A stretch of DNA of 21,730 nt from the NCBI GenBank assembly GCA_034434335.1, contig DAOTZS010000031.1:1-21730 (forward strand), read 5' to 3'. The position numbers and the translations under genes are program-made. Below, piece after piece: positions 13,846 to 21,706 of this stretch; the stretch's first letter is position 1; every line of letters starts with the position of its first letter. The notes under the pieces are model-generated. The model was given only the letters and a program-made list of their open reading frames with translations. It searched no databases and was not told where the DNA came from. Source of the DNA: DAOTZS01 sp034434335 (GTDB taxonomy: Bacteria; Chloroflexota; Anaerolineae; CG2-30-64-16).

Positions 13846-15780
13846 TTACCTGAAAACCAGCGGGAAAATGCTCCCATACCCCCCTCGCACGCAGAAGTGC
13901 ACTTCGTCCAGCCAGACGTCGGTGGGGAGGGTGTCGCTATCGTTGCCGCTGGCAAAGACCAGGTTCAGGGCGGGATGGGTGCGCCAGTCTGCCAGGTCGG
14001 CGAACTGAAGCCGGTAGAGGTAGCGATCCCACGGCAGGCCGCTGGTAGCCGTGTCGGCCGAGTTGCCTGTACGCAGCAGGGAAGCAACGAGTTGGCCATC
14101 GGGGGAGCGCAGTTCGGCGGTGAACCAGTCGTCGTAGGGTGCCTGAGGAATGGTGCCCCAGCCCCGATCCTGGTTCTCGATGCGGTAAGCGAACCAGATC
14201 ACCGCTTCCTGAGGAAACGGGGGCAGGGTCACGGTCCGGGTCATGACGCCACTGGCATCGGGGCCGCCCAAGAAATGGGCAGCCTGCTGGCCCGCGTACG
14301 CGCGCAGGTTATCCACGGTCGCTGCGCCAGACAACAGCCAACCCCCTTGCCCAGCCTCAAAGTCTCCATCGGGGATCAGCTCCTGGCATTCATTGGGCCA
14401 GATCTCTAGCCGTGGCCCTCGCGTTGGCGTGGGCACTGGGGTGGCGCCACCGGGCACAGCGGCCAGGGCACGGGCCGCGTTGATGCGGCCGTGGCCAAAC
14501 TCGCTATCCCACCCGGCCGCGCCCAGGTCATCAGCATTTGCCTCGATCAGGTTCCTCACTTCATCTGGGGTCAGGTTGGGGTTTAGCGAGAGGATCAAGG
14601 CTGCCAAACCAGAGACGTGTGGGGCGGCCATGCTAGTCCCACTCATAGAGCCATAACGCTCACCGCGATAGGTAGACCAGATGCCAACTCCTGGCGCGGC
14701 TACGTCCACGAAGTCACCCCGGGTGGAGAAGCCGGCCAGGTTGTCGTACGCGTCGGTAGCTGCCACCGCGATGGCATGGGGATGGGCAGCCGGGTAATGG
14801 TAAGAGTTGCGGCCCGTATTGCCAGCGGCAGCCACGACGACCACGCCATGGGCCCAGGCGTAGTCCACAGCCGCCTCCTCCCCACGGCTGTAGCTGGTGG
14901 CGCCCAGGCTCAGGTTGATCACCCGGGCTCCGTTGTCGGTGGCGTAGACAATGGCCCGGATCAGGTCCTCGTAAGTACCATAGCCGCTGCTGGGGAAGAC
15001 GTCCAGCGGCATGAATGTGGCATGGCCAGCCATCCCAGCGATGCCGATGCCGTTGTTGATGCGCGCCGCCGCGATCCCCGCCACGTGCGTCCCGTGGCCG
15101 TAATCATCGTCGGGCAGATTGTCACCGTCGGCGAAGTCCCAGCCGTTGACGTCGTCCACATAGCCGTTATTGTCATCATCCATCCCGTTGTCCGGGATCT
15201 CGCCCGGGTTGATCCAAACCCCCTTGTACAGGTCGGGGTGAGCCAGGTCAACGCCGGTATCCACAATGGCGATGATGATCTCCGGCCGGCCTGTGGTATA
15301 GCTCCAGGCCCCGTCTGGGCCAGACATCCCGAGCCGGCCCAGATAGGCGATTTGGCGGGTAGCGTAGTCGGGGTCGTCGGGCTCAAAGTCGAGGCCGAAG
15401 GTATAGTTAGGCTCGACCCATTCGATTCCCTCCAGGGCGCTCAGACGGGCTGCCGTAGCCGCCAGTCCAACCTCCGCTGATGTCTGCACCAGCACCAGTC
15501 CCAACTGCGGAATCTCACGCAGGGGGTGAACCCCCGCCCGCGCGAGGGATGCCAGGAAGCTTGCGCCCGCCTTCCCCGCCAGCTTCACCAGCAATTGAGC
15601 TGGCACATGCGGGGCGGTCCAGTCAGGAAGTGGCCGGCTGGCTGGCGCGGTAGGGGCGAGGGGCCGCGTTGCGGCTGGTTGGGAACTCTGCGCGGTGGGC
15701 ATGGGGAAAAGAGCGGATGCTGCCACCAACAGGATAATTGCCCACACCAGATACCAGGCTCGCCGAGAAGAACCATCCAT
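13846..15780 (-). CDS. secreted S8 family subtilisin-like serine protease
   Basis: 644 residues from the ATG at 15780, which GGAGGG precedes by about 9 bases. A signal peptide or signal anchor (about 6-28, YLVWAIILLVAASALF) is followed by a Pro/Ala/Thr linker and an I9-like propeptide (about 60-127, QLLVKLAG to IEWVEPNYTF). The protease domain has the full triad: Asp174 in AIVDTG, His229 in YGHGTHVAG, Ser383 in SGTSMAAPHV, and oxyanion Asn321 in AAGNTG. An Asp/Asn-rich calcium-site-like insert (DDDNNGYVDD, 201-210) precedes His. After a short PVPTPTRG linker comes a jelly-roll-like domain (about 466-635, beginning LIPDGDFEAGQGGW) and the tail SIFPLVFR. It should act outside the membrane. It starts 4 bases after the DUF58 stop, so it belongs to the moxR unit. 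Confidence 0.94.
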   Translation of the reverse strand: MDGSSRRAWYLVWAIILLVAASALFPMPTAQSSQPAATRPLAPTAPASRPLPDWTAPHVPAQLLVKLAGKAGASFLASLARAGVHPLREIPQLGLVLVQTSAEVGLAATAARLSALEGIEWVEPNYTFGLDFEPDDPDYATRQIAYLGRLGMSGPDGAWSYTTGRPEIIIAIVDTGVDLAHPDLYKGVWINPGEIPDNGMDDDNNGYVDDVNGWDFADGDNLPDDDYGHGTHVAGIAAARINNGIGIAGMAGHATFMPLDVFPSSGYGTYEDLIRAIVYATDNGARVINLSLGATSYSRGEEAAVDYAWAHGVVVVAAAGNTGRNSYHYPAAHPHAIAVAATDAYDNLAGFSTRGDFVDVAAPGVGIWSTYRGERYGSMSGTSMAAPHVSGLAALILSLNPNLTPDEVRNLIEANADDLGAAGWDSEFGHGRINAARALAAVPGGATPVPTPTRGPRLEIWPNECQELIPDGDFEAGQGGWLLSGAATVDNLRAYAGQQAAHFLGGPDASGVMTRTVTLPPFPQEAVIWFAYRIENQDRGWGTIPQAPYDDWFTAELRSPDGQLVASLLRTGNSADTATSGLPWDRYLYRLQFADLADWRTHPALNLVFASGNDSDTLPTDVWLDEVHFCVRGGYGSIFPLVFR

Positions 15781-15784
15781 GAGA

Positions 15785-17107
15785 CTATCCCTCCTGCCGG
15801 GGGTATCCGGACCATCCCCTGTAGTTAACAGCGGTCCCGCGCCAGGTGCCCCCAACCGGTTGGCTCAGCGCCATGGCCAGGTCATCACCCCGCCGCACCA
15901 GACAGGACGGCAGGCCGCTGGCATGCAGCTCGGACAGCACAGGGCGCCAATCGGGTGCAGGGCCAAAGGTAGCGGCGGCAATCAACACGCCGACCCCCTG
16001 CACCCCCCTTGTTCTCAGGCCCCGCAGCGCGCTCACCCACTGGAGGTCCGTGGAGGCAGTGATCACCACCAGGGTGGTGTAGCGGGCCAGCCGCGTGCCC
16101 TCGCTGGCCAATACCTGGGCCAGGGGGATAGTACCACGCGGCTGGATTACCGCCAGCGTTTCCAGCAGCCTGTTCAGTTGGCGCTCCCCGCGGTCGGGTT
16201 GCACCACCTCCCGGTAGCGGGCATAGCTGAGGAAACCCACCTCGCGATCGGACTGTAGGAAGTAGTGCACCAACGAAGCCGCGATGGTTACCCCGTACTC
16301 TACGGTGCTGGGCGGCAACTCCAGGCGTTCGCTGCGCCGAGCCAGCCAAGGCAATGGCTCGTCGGGTGGAGGCATCCAGGGTGCTTCGGTGTGCGCAGCC
16401 TGATGCATGTCCAGGAAGATCCAGACATCGGCCAGGGGCTCAAGCTCGAACTCTTTGGAGATCAGCCGGCCTGTGCGGGCGGTCGAAGGCCAGTGGATGC
16501 GGTTGAAGCTGTCCCCCGGCGCATATTCGCGCACGCCGGAAGCACTGGTGGTAATGTAAGGTGTGCGTCGGCGCATCATCTCGCCCCCGGGCAGGTAGCC
16601 CGAAGGCTGCGTAAACTGGGGGATTGGGATGATGGCCGGCGTGACTACCAGGGGAGCAGTGCCCGGCACCTGGCGGCTGAAACGAAAGAGCCCCAGCGGG
16701 TCACCGGTCACCAGCGCGATGGGACCCAGCGTAAAGCGTCCCCGTTGCTGGCACAACGTACGCACCTGCCAGCGCGAGGTGCTGTGGCCGCGCAAGGTGT
16801 TGACAACTCTGCTGACCTGATGGCCGGGCAAGTCGGAGAAGTCCTGCACCTCCACCCATAGCTTCGTCCAGCGCGAACGGTTCTCCAGGCTCAGCGATTC
16901 CTCGAAATACTTGCCGACCTGAGACTGCTGCGCGCGGGTCACGCGCGTCAAGGCCAGGCCACGTATGTTGGTCCATGCCCACCACAGCGCGACCAGGATC
17001 ACACCGCTCACAAAGTAGAACAGGTTGTAAGCCCAATCGCGGCCGGTGTTGAGGGCAAACACCAGCGCCAGGGCCCACAAGAGCAACACACCCCAGGATC
17101 GTCGCAT
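15785..17107 (-). CDS. DUF58 domain protein
   Basis: 440 residues from the ATG at 17107 (a TTG codon directly before it is an alternative). Two N-terminal membrane segments (about 5-20 and 27-46) are followed by a beta-rich region and the DUF58 core, with the signature VREYAPGDSFNRIHWPSTAR near 192-211 and a vWA-like fold after it (DVWIFLDMH, then TTLVVITAST). DUF58 proteins are nearly always paired with MoxR ATPases, which are thought to act on vWA-type partners as metal-insertion or assembly chaperones; the partner's target here is unknown. The ribosome site is weak. The gene starts 12 bases after moxR and ends 4 bases before the subtilase, which is unusual, since a transglutaminase-like protein is the common third member. 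Confidence 0.92.
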   Translation of the reverse strand: MRRSWGVLLLWALALVFALNTGRDWAYNLFYFVSGVILVALWWAWTNIRGLALTRVTRAQQSQVGKYFEESLSLENRSRWTKLWVEVQDFSDLPGHQVSRVVNTLRGHSTSRWQVRTLCQQRGRFTLGPIALVTGDPLGLFRFSRQVPGTAPLVVTPAIIPIPQFTQPSGYLPGGEMMRRRTPYITTSASGVREYAPGDSFNRIHWPSTARTGRLISKEFELEPLADVWIFLDMHQAAHTEAPWMPPPDEPLPWLARRSERLELPPSTVEYGVTIAASLVHYFLQSDREVGFLSYARYREVVQPDRGERQLNRLLETLAVIQPRGTIPLAQVLASEGTRLARYTTLVVITASTDLQWVSALRGLRTRGVQGVGVLIAAATFGPAPDWRPVLSELHASGLPSCLVRRGDDLAMALSQPVGGTWRGTAVNYRGWSGYPRQEG

Positions 17108-17119
17108 CAATCTACAAAC

Positions 17120-18085
17120 TCATCGCCTCGCGCGGATGCGCGTGCCCGGCACGGGCACTGACCCCGCGATCTGTTCCACCAGGCCGCGCGGCTCCACATT
17201 CTTGATACGCGCCGAAGGGCTTATGATCAGTCGGTGGGCAAAAGTTGGCTCCAGCAATGCCTTGATGTCATCGGGAATCACATAGTTACGGTCCTGCAGC
17301 GCGGCATAGGCGCGCGCGGCCTTAAACAGTGCCAGGCTGCCGCGCGGGCTCACACCCAGGTAGATATCGGGATGGCGACGGGTGGCATTGGCCAGCTCGA
17401 CGATGTACTCCTTAATCAGGTCGTCCACGTACACTTCCTTAACCGCGGCCTGAGCAGCCAGCAACTCCTCGGCAGAGACCACCTGGCCGATATCCTCCAC
17501 CGGGTGATGGGTACGTTGCAATTCGAGAACCCGCATCTCGTCCGCCTGCGATGGGTAACCCAAGGTCAGCCTCATCATAAAGCGGTCAATCTGCGCTTCC
17601 GGCAGAGGGAAGGTACCCTCATACTCGATGGGGTTCTGGGTTGCCAGCACCATGAATGGCCGCTCCATAGGGTAGGTCACGCCGTCTACAGTGATCTGGC
17701 GCTCTTCCATCGCCTCCAGCAAGGCGGATTGGGTCTTGGGCGTAGCGCGGTTGATCTCGTCGGCCAGGACGATCTGCGCCATCACGGGCCCAGGCCGGAA
17801 TTCGAACTCGCGCGTTTTCTGGTTGAACACCGATACGCCGGTCACATCGCTGGGCAGCATATCGGGGGTGAACTGGATGCGCCGGAATGAGCACCCCACG
17901 GACTTGGCAATCGCGCGCGCCAGCATCGTCTTGCCCACGCCCGGCACATCTTCGATCAACAGGTGGCCCTCGCACAGCAGAGCGATCAGGGTGAGCTCCA
18001 CTTCACGGCGCTTGCCAACAATAACCTTCTCCACGTTGCTGATGACCCGCTCAGCCAGCGAGGTGATAACCTGCAAATTCTCCAT
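17120..18085 (-). CDS. MoxR-family AAA+ ATPase
   Basis: 321 residues, the normal MoxR length. Walker A is DVPGVGKT (46-53), Walker B is IVLADE (105-110) followed by INRATPKTQSALLEAMEE, sensor 1 is LATQNP with the typical IEYEGTFPLPEAQIDRF after it, and a lid domain ends the protein (AYAALQDRNYVIPDDIKALL, AHRLIISP). MoxR ATPases are chaperone-like and act with vWA or DUF58 proteins at the cell envelope or on metalloenzymes. GTAGGAG lies 9 bases before the ATG at 18085. First gene of a minus-strand unit with DUF58 and subtilase; a promoter is predicted at 18141-18170. Confidence 0.95.
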   Translation of the reverse strand: MENLQVITSLAERVISNVEKVIVGKRREVELTLIALLCEGHLLIEDVPGVGKTMLARAIAKSVGCSFRRIQFTPDMLPSDVTGVSVFNQKTREFEFRPGPVMAQIVLADEINRATPKTQSALLEAMEERQITVDGVTYPMERPFMVLATQNPIEYEGTFPLPEAQIDRFMMRLTLGYPSQADEMRVLELQRTHHPVEDIGQVVSAEELLAAQAAVKEVYVDDLIKEYIVELANATRRHPDIYLGVSPRGSLALFKAARAYAALQDRNYVIPDDIKALLEPTFAHRLIISPSARIKNVEPRGLVEQIAGSVPVPGTRIRARR

Positions 18086-18140
18086 TAGCTAACTCCTACA
18101 AGATTGGGTAGTACACATGCGGCATCTGGCCAGCTTGAAC

Positions 18141-18170
18141 ATTATACCAGCGAGTGCCTAACTTGGGTAA
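18141..18170 (-). promoter_or_regulatory. predicted promoter of the moxR unit
   Basis: On the minus strand TATAAT (18141-18146) is a perfect -10 box; TTACCC (18165-18170) is a weak -35 box at 18-base spacing. The leader to moxR would be about 48 bases. Prediction only. Confidence 0.5.
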
Positions 18171-18200
18171 CCGCGTCGACGGCGCGCGCGGCCCACCGGT

Positions 18201-18229
18201 TTGACATCGCCCCTAATCGCTATTATTAT
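18201..18229 (+). promoter_or_regulatory. near-consensus sigma-70 promoter of the 18279 gene
   Basis: TTGACA (18201-18206, 6 of 6) and TATTAT (18224-18229, 5 of 6) have a 17-base spacer. Start of transcription would be near 18236, about 43 bases before the ATG at 18279. It is the best promoter in the window and is divergent from the moxR promoter. The spacer holds TCGCCCCTA, the reverse complement of a sequence that recurs in other gaps. Confidence 0.72.
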
Positions 18230-18278
18230 GTTTATGGGCACTTGTGTCAGACCGCCCCAGGCTGAAGTGGAGGCTAAA

Positions 18279-19226
18279 ATGAGCAAGAGAGAGAAGCGGA
18301 AAAAGTCGGCGCGGCGGGGCCCTGATCTCTCGCCGGCGGCGCTGCTACGTAGCCGGCTCGACGGATTGCTGGGCAACCCAGGCTGGATTGCGCGCGACAT
18401 ATCAGAGCAGCAGAGCGATCTGGAGGCATTGGCGCGCGGGGTGGATGCCCGTTTCTTCCTGACCACCCTGTGCAAGGCCGCCTTCTCTGCACCTTCCGAG
18501 GTGCAGGCGCAACTTCAACAGGTAGTCCCTCCCTGGCTCAAAGCGCGTGGCTATGCAGAGCTTTTGGCCGAGAGCCTGGAACGCGAGCTATCTGGTGACC
18601 CGGCACGTGCTATGGCGCTGAACTGGCTGAGAACGGCTGGCGTAGAGATCCGGCAACTCTCATCTCTGGAGCCCGCTGAGCTGTTCTACAAAGCCTACGC
18701 AGTGGATGATGGTTCTCAGGCTATGGTGGTCATCTTTACTTATCGTGACCGACAACGGCGACGCGTTCACGGTATGGGCTTCCTGATCGATTACAACCCG
18801 CCTTGGGAGGGTGCACTCAAGGATGTGCTCGTAGTGCCCCAGGGCGATCCCGACTCTACCGAACGGAATATGGTAGACTATTGGAACTCCAAAGGCTTGA
18901 TGCCACTGAAAACTATTGATGCCACCGAGGCCAAGAAACGGGTGCTGACTGCGTTGGCCGCCAATCGGAGGGAGGGAATCCGGTTGCCACACGATCTCAT
19001 TGCAGAGCGCGATCTTTTCTTCCGCTGCGTCTTGCCCCTGCCTGACGAGCCTGATACACCATCGTTTACTCCAGAGGATTTCGCAATCCTCAGCCGCACA
19101 GGCAAATCCCCCGAAGAGATCTCCCGTTTTGAACAGAAGGTAGGCCGCCTCGTGCGCTTACCGGATGGCCAAAAAGTCCTTGTAATGGGTGCGCCATCCG
19201 ATGAGGATGAAGAGGACTGGGTGTAA
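18279..19226 (+). CDS. hypothetical protein, unrecognised
   Basis: 315 residues; I do not recognise the family. The start at 18279 is set by GGAGG 6 bases upstream; an upstream reading from 18201 would start on the -35 box of the promoter and is rejected. The N terminus is strongly basic (SKREKRKKSARR), the C terminus strongly acidic (SDEDEEDWV). The middle looks like a soluble mixed alpha/beta fold: helices to about 140, then strands QAMVVIFTYRDRQRRR and HGMGFLIDYNPPWEGALKDV (about 147-185), and helices after. No signal peptide, membrane helix or known catalytic motif is seen. It is a single-gene unit, divergent from moxR and convergent with the MoeA-like gene (32 bases apart). Normal codon use and a good promoter make it a real gene. 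Confidence 0.85.
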   Translation: MSKREKRKKSARRGPDLSPAALLRSRLDGLLGNPGWIARDISEQQSDLEALARGVDARFFLTTLCKAAFSAPSEVQAQLQQVVPPWLKARGYAELLAESLERELSGDPARAMALNWLRTAGVEIRQLSSLEPAELFYKAYAVDDGSQAMVVIFTYRDRQRRRVHGMGFLIDYNPPWEGALKDVLVVPQGDPDSTERNMVDYWNSKGLMPLKTIDATEAKKRVLTALAANRREGIRLPHDLIAERDLFFRCVLPLPDEPDTPSFTPEDFAILSRTGKSPEEISRFEQKVGRLVRLPDGQKVLVMGAPSDEDEEDWV

Positions 19227-19258
19227 AGCTCTGCCGCGTATGACGATCCGGCCGTAGT

Positions 19259-21286
19259 TCACTGAAGCGCGGGATGGCGGTAGAGGACCTCCCCGATATG
19301 AGGTGTGGCATATCCTCCCAACCCTTGCACCCGGGTTGCGAAGGCGGGGTCGCGGATGATCTCCAGCAGCGGTGCCAGCTCATCGCTTTCGTAGAAGCGA
19401 GTAGGTATCACCAGGTCATAGCGTTCCCAGTCCAGTGGTATGAAGTCCAGATCCAGTGCGCGGGCTGCGGCCAGGATGCCCAGGCCGCAGTCGGCCGCGC
19501 CTGAAGCCACGGCCGCGGCAACAGCCAGATGGGTGAACTCCTGACGTTCATAGCCCCGGATTGTACGCGGGTTTATGCCGGCCTGGCGCAGCCGATAGTC
19601 CAATAACACCCGCGTGCCGGCCCCGCGCTGCCGGTTGATGAAGGTCACATCCGGCCGTGTCAGGTCGGCCAGGCCTTGGATCCCTTTAGGGTTGCCCTTA
19701 GGCACGATCAGCCCTTGCTGGCGCTGGACAAAACCAAGCAGGACGACAGGGGTCTGGGGCAAAAGGCGGGGCAGATAAGGCCAATTATACTCGCCCGTGC
19801 TCTCATCCAGCAGGTGTGCGCCGGCGAAGTGCGCCTCGCCGCGGGCCAACGCCAGCAATCCACCCAGGCTGCCCACATTGGCCGAGCTCAGACGTCGGCC
19901 TGGATAGCGCCGGCCCAACTCATCGGCCAGCAGGTCGAGGGTCAGGTCGTGGCTGCCGATGGCCACCAGGGTCTGGCGCAGGGTCGTGGCCGGCCGCAGC
20001 AACTCCACTGTCACAGTAGTGCCGGCCTCGAATCCCTGCTCGCCGCGTGGGATACGCACGATGCCATCGGCGCGCACCAGCGACATCAGCACACCCGCGC
20101 CTCCGGGCAAAGGGGTCGCGACAACTCGTTCTCCCACCTGGCCTACGGTGACCCGCAGGAACTCCTCTTCCCCCTCGGGGCTGACCACCTTGCGGGTGAT
20201 AGTGGCCTGGACCTTGGGGCGCTCTTCCGGGACCTGACCCAGCCAGCGGGCCAGAGTGGGCTTCACCAGCAGTTCGCAAGTGATGGCCGCCGAGACGGGG
20301 TAGCCAGGCAGGCCAATCACGGGCACCGCTCGCAGCGGGTTACCCTCCCTCTGGCCGGTATCCTCGGCCAACTCCCCTACCTCCTGTGCATCCAGATGAA
20401 GAATCCCCATGACGACAGGATGGCCGGGGCGGATGGCGATGCCGTGCACCAGCAACGTGCCCAGCTCAGCCACGATGCGGGCGGTGAAGTCTTCAGAGCC
20501 GGCCGATGAACCAGCATTGATGATTACCAGATCGTGGCTCTGTGCAGCCTCTACCACGCGACTTCGCAGCGCGCAGTAGTCGTCCGGCAGGAGAGGAAGG
20601 CGAGTTGGCAGGCCGCCCCACTCGCGGATCATGGCAGCCAGCACCAGCGAATTGTATTCCACGATATCGCCAGGCCTCAGATGGCTGCCAGGGGGTACCA
20701 GTTCGCTGCCAGTAGGCTGGATGGCCACCCGCGGTCGGCGCCGCACCAGCAGACGGGCATGGCCGGCCCCTGCTGCAACACCGATATCTTGTGGCCGCAG
20801 GCGGTGATTGGCGGGCAGTATCAACTCGGTGGCGACGATGTCCTCGCCCAGGGGCCGCACGTGCTGCCAGGGGGGCACTGAGGTCATAATCTCAATTAGC
20901 TCAGCCCCCCCGCGCTCCAACCTCTGCACCTGCTCTATCATGATCACCGCATTAGTGCCTGCTGGCAAGGGATCGCCAGTGTCCACTGGGAACGCCTGCT
21001 CACCCAGCACCAGATGCACCGGCCGCGTTTCAGTGGCGTTCAGGGTATCTTCGGCGCGCACTGCATAGCCGTCCATGGCGGCCGCGTGATAGTGGGGAGA
21101 GGAAATACGCGCCCAAACCGATTCGGCCGTTACCCGGCCGGCTGCCTCGTCCAACTCGACCCACTCCCCCGGCAACGGGCGGTCGAGTCCCAACTCGGCC
21201 AGCGCGGCCCACCAGCGCGATAACGCCTCGGCCAAGGGGATATCCTCCAGATAGGGAGATGGTCTGTGGATTGCTATAGTGTTCAT
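19259..21286 (-). CDS. MoeA-like molybdopterin biosynthesis protein fused to a PBP-like domain
   Basis: 675 residues from the ATG at 21286. The first 430 or so are MoeA (molybdenum insertion into molybdopterin): AAAMDGYAVRAEDT, GDPLPAGTNAVIMIE, PTGSELVPPG, NAGSSAGSEDFT and VIGLPGYPVSAAITCEL. The last 220 residues form a PBP-like domain of the PF12727 type (VGSLGGLLALARGEAHFAGAH, FINRQRGAGTRVLLDYRL, AADCGLGILAAA, LDFIPLDWERYDLVIP), related to molybdate or LysR-type effector-binding folds; with no signal peptide it is cytoplasmic. This fused form is known in archaea and some bacteria. A TTG at 21295 with GAGGG 5 bases upstream is a possible start that adds 3 residues; the ATG itself has only a distant ribosome site. 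No other molybdopterin gene is visible nearby. Confidence 0.9.
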   Translation of the reverse strand: MNTIAIHRPSPYLEDIPLAEALSRWWAALAELGLDRPLPGEWVELDEAAGRVTAESVWARISSPHYHAAAMDGYAVRAEDTLNATETRPVHLVLGEQAFPVDTGDPLPAGTNAVIMIEQVQRLERGGAELIEIMTSVPPWQHVRPLGEDIVATELILPANHRLRPQDIGVAAGAGHARLLVRRRPRVAIQPTGSELVPPGSHLRPGDIVEYNSLVLAAMIREWGGLPTRLPLLPDDYCALRSRVVEAAQSHDLVIINAGSSAGSEDFTARIVAELGTLLVHGIAIRPGHPVVMGILHLDAQEVGELAEDTGQREGNPLRAVPVIGLPGYPVSAAITCELLVKPTLARWLGQVPEERPKVQATITRKVVSPEGEEEFLRVTVGQVGERVVATPLPGGAGVLMSLVRADGIVRIPRGEQGFEAGTTVTVELLRPATTLRQTLVAIGSHDLTLDLLADELGRRYPGRRLSSANVGSLGGLLALARGEAHFAGAHLLDESTGEYNWPYLPRLLPQTPVVLLGFVQRQQGLIVPKGNPKGIQGLADLTRPDVTFINRQRGAGTRVLLDYRLRQAGINPRTIRGYERQEFTHLAVAAAVASGAADCGLGILAAARALDLDFIPLDWERYDLVIPTRFYESDELAPLLEIIRDPAFATRVQGLGGYATPHIGEVLYRHPALQ

Positions 21287-21525
21287 CGCTTGCAATGCTT
21301 CCCTCAGCCCGTGGTACTGTAGAATAAGCTCAAGCCTGTCCCTCTTATCGCTCGCCTCCCACGTGATGTGCGAGCTGAAGCACGATGGCTCTGAATTGGC
21401 AGGGCAACTTATGCGAGCCATTAGCGACCCATACGGACCGCAGGCAGGCTCGCAAGCCCGCTCGACACCTGAACCAGTATACCACAGGAGCCATCGCGGG
21501 CGTAATCACGTAGGAAAGAGGATTT

Positions 21526-21576
21526 ATGAGTATCTCCAATCCTCACCTGATGTCAACTAGTGCCGTGTTAAGCTAG
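21526..21576 (+). other. 16-codon ORF, possible gene remnant
   Basis: An ATG at 21526 follows AAGAGG by 5 bases and runs 16 codons to TAG. It may be a leader peptide, the 5' remnant of a gene broken by the repeats that follow, or chance. Confidence 0.15.
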
Positions 21577-21618
21577 ATTCTGGCATTTTGCAGTCAGTAC
21601 GTTACCCCTCTCACCCCC

Positions 21619-21657
21619 TTTCCCCCGCTCTCCCCTGGGAGGGGAGAGCGGGGGAAA
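21619..21657. repeat. 17-base-arm palindrome, C/G rich
   Basis: Arms 21619-21635 and 21641-21657 are perfect inverted repeats (TTTCCCCCGCTCTCCCC and its complement) around the loop TGGGA. It is flanked by CCCCTCTCACCCCC-like sequence, typical of palindromic intergenic repeats in Chloroflexota (from memory). Confidence 0.75.
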
Positions 21658-21667
21658 TCCCAAGTGT

Positions 21668-21706
21668 GGGGGTTTCTGGGGCGGCTTCGCCGCCCCAGAA
21701 ACCCCC
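21668..21706. repeat. 18-base-arm palindrome with TTC loop
   Basis: Arms 21668-21685 and 21689-21706 are perfect inverted repeats (GGGGGTTTCTGGGGCGGC and its complement) around a 3-base loop. It follows the previous palindrome by 10 bases, so the two probably form one dispersed element. No T-run follows, so a standard terminator is not supported, though the hairpin could stop or stabilise transcripts. Confidence 0.75.

Noticed and set aside
18201..18278. TTG start of the hypothetical protein at 18201
   Set aside because: The TTG is the first part of the -35 box TTGACA, and the ATG at 18279 has GGAGG at good spacing.
21279..21560. 93-codon open frame upstream of the MoeA-like gene
   Set aside because: No ribosome site, unlikely composition, and it overlaps the leader and start of the MoeA-like gene on the other strand.
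21668..21706. Rho-independent terminator
   Set aside because: Stem is strong but no T-run follows on either strand and no gene ends next to it within the window.
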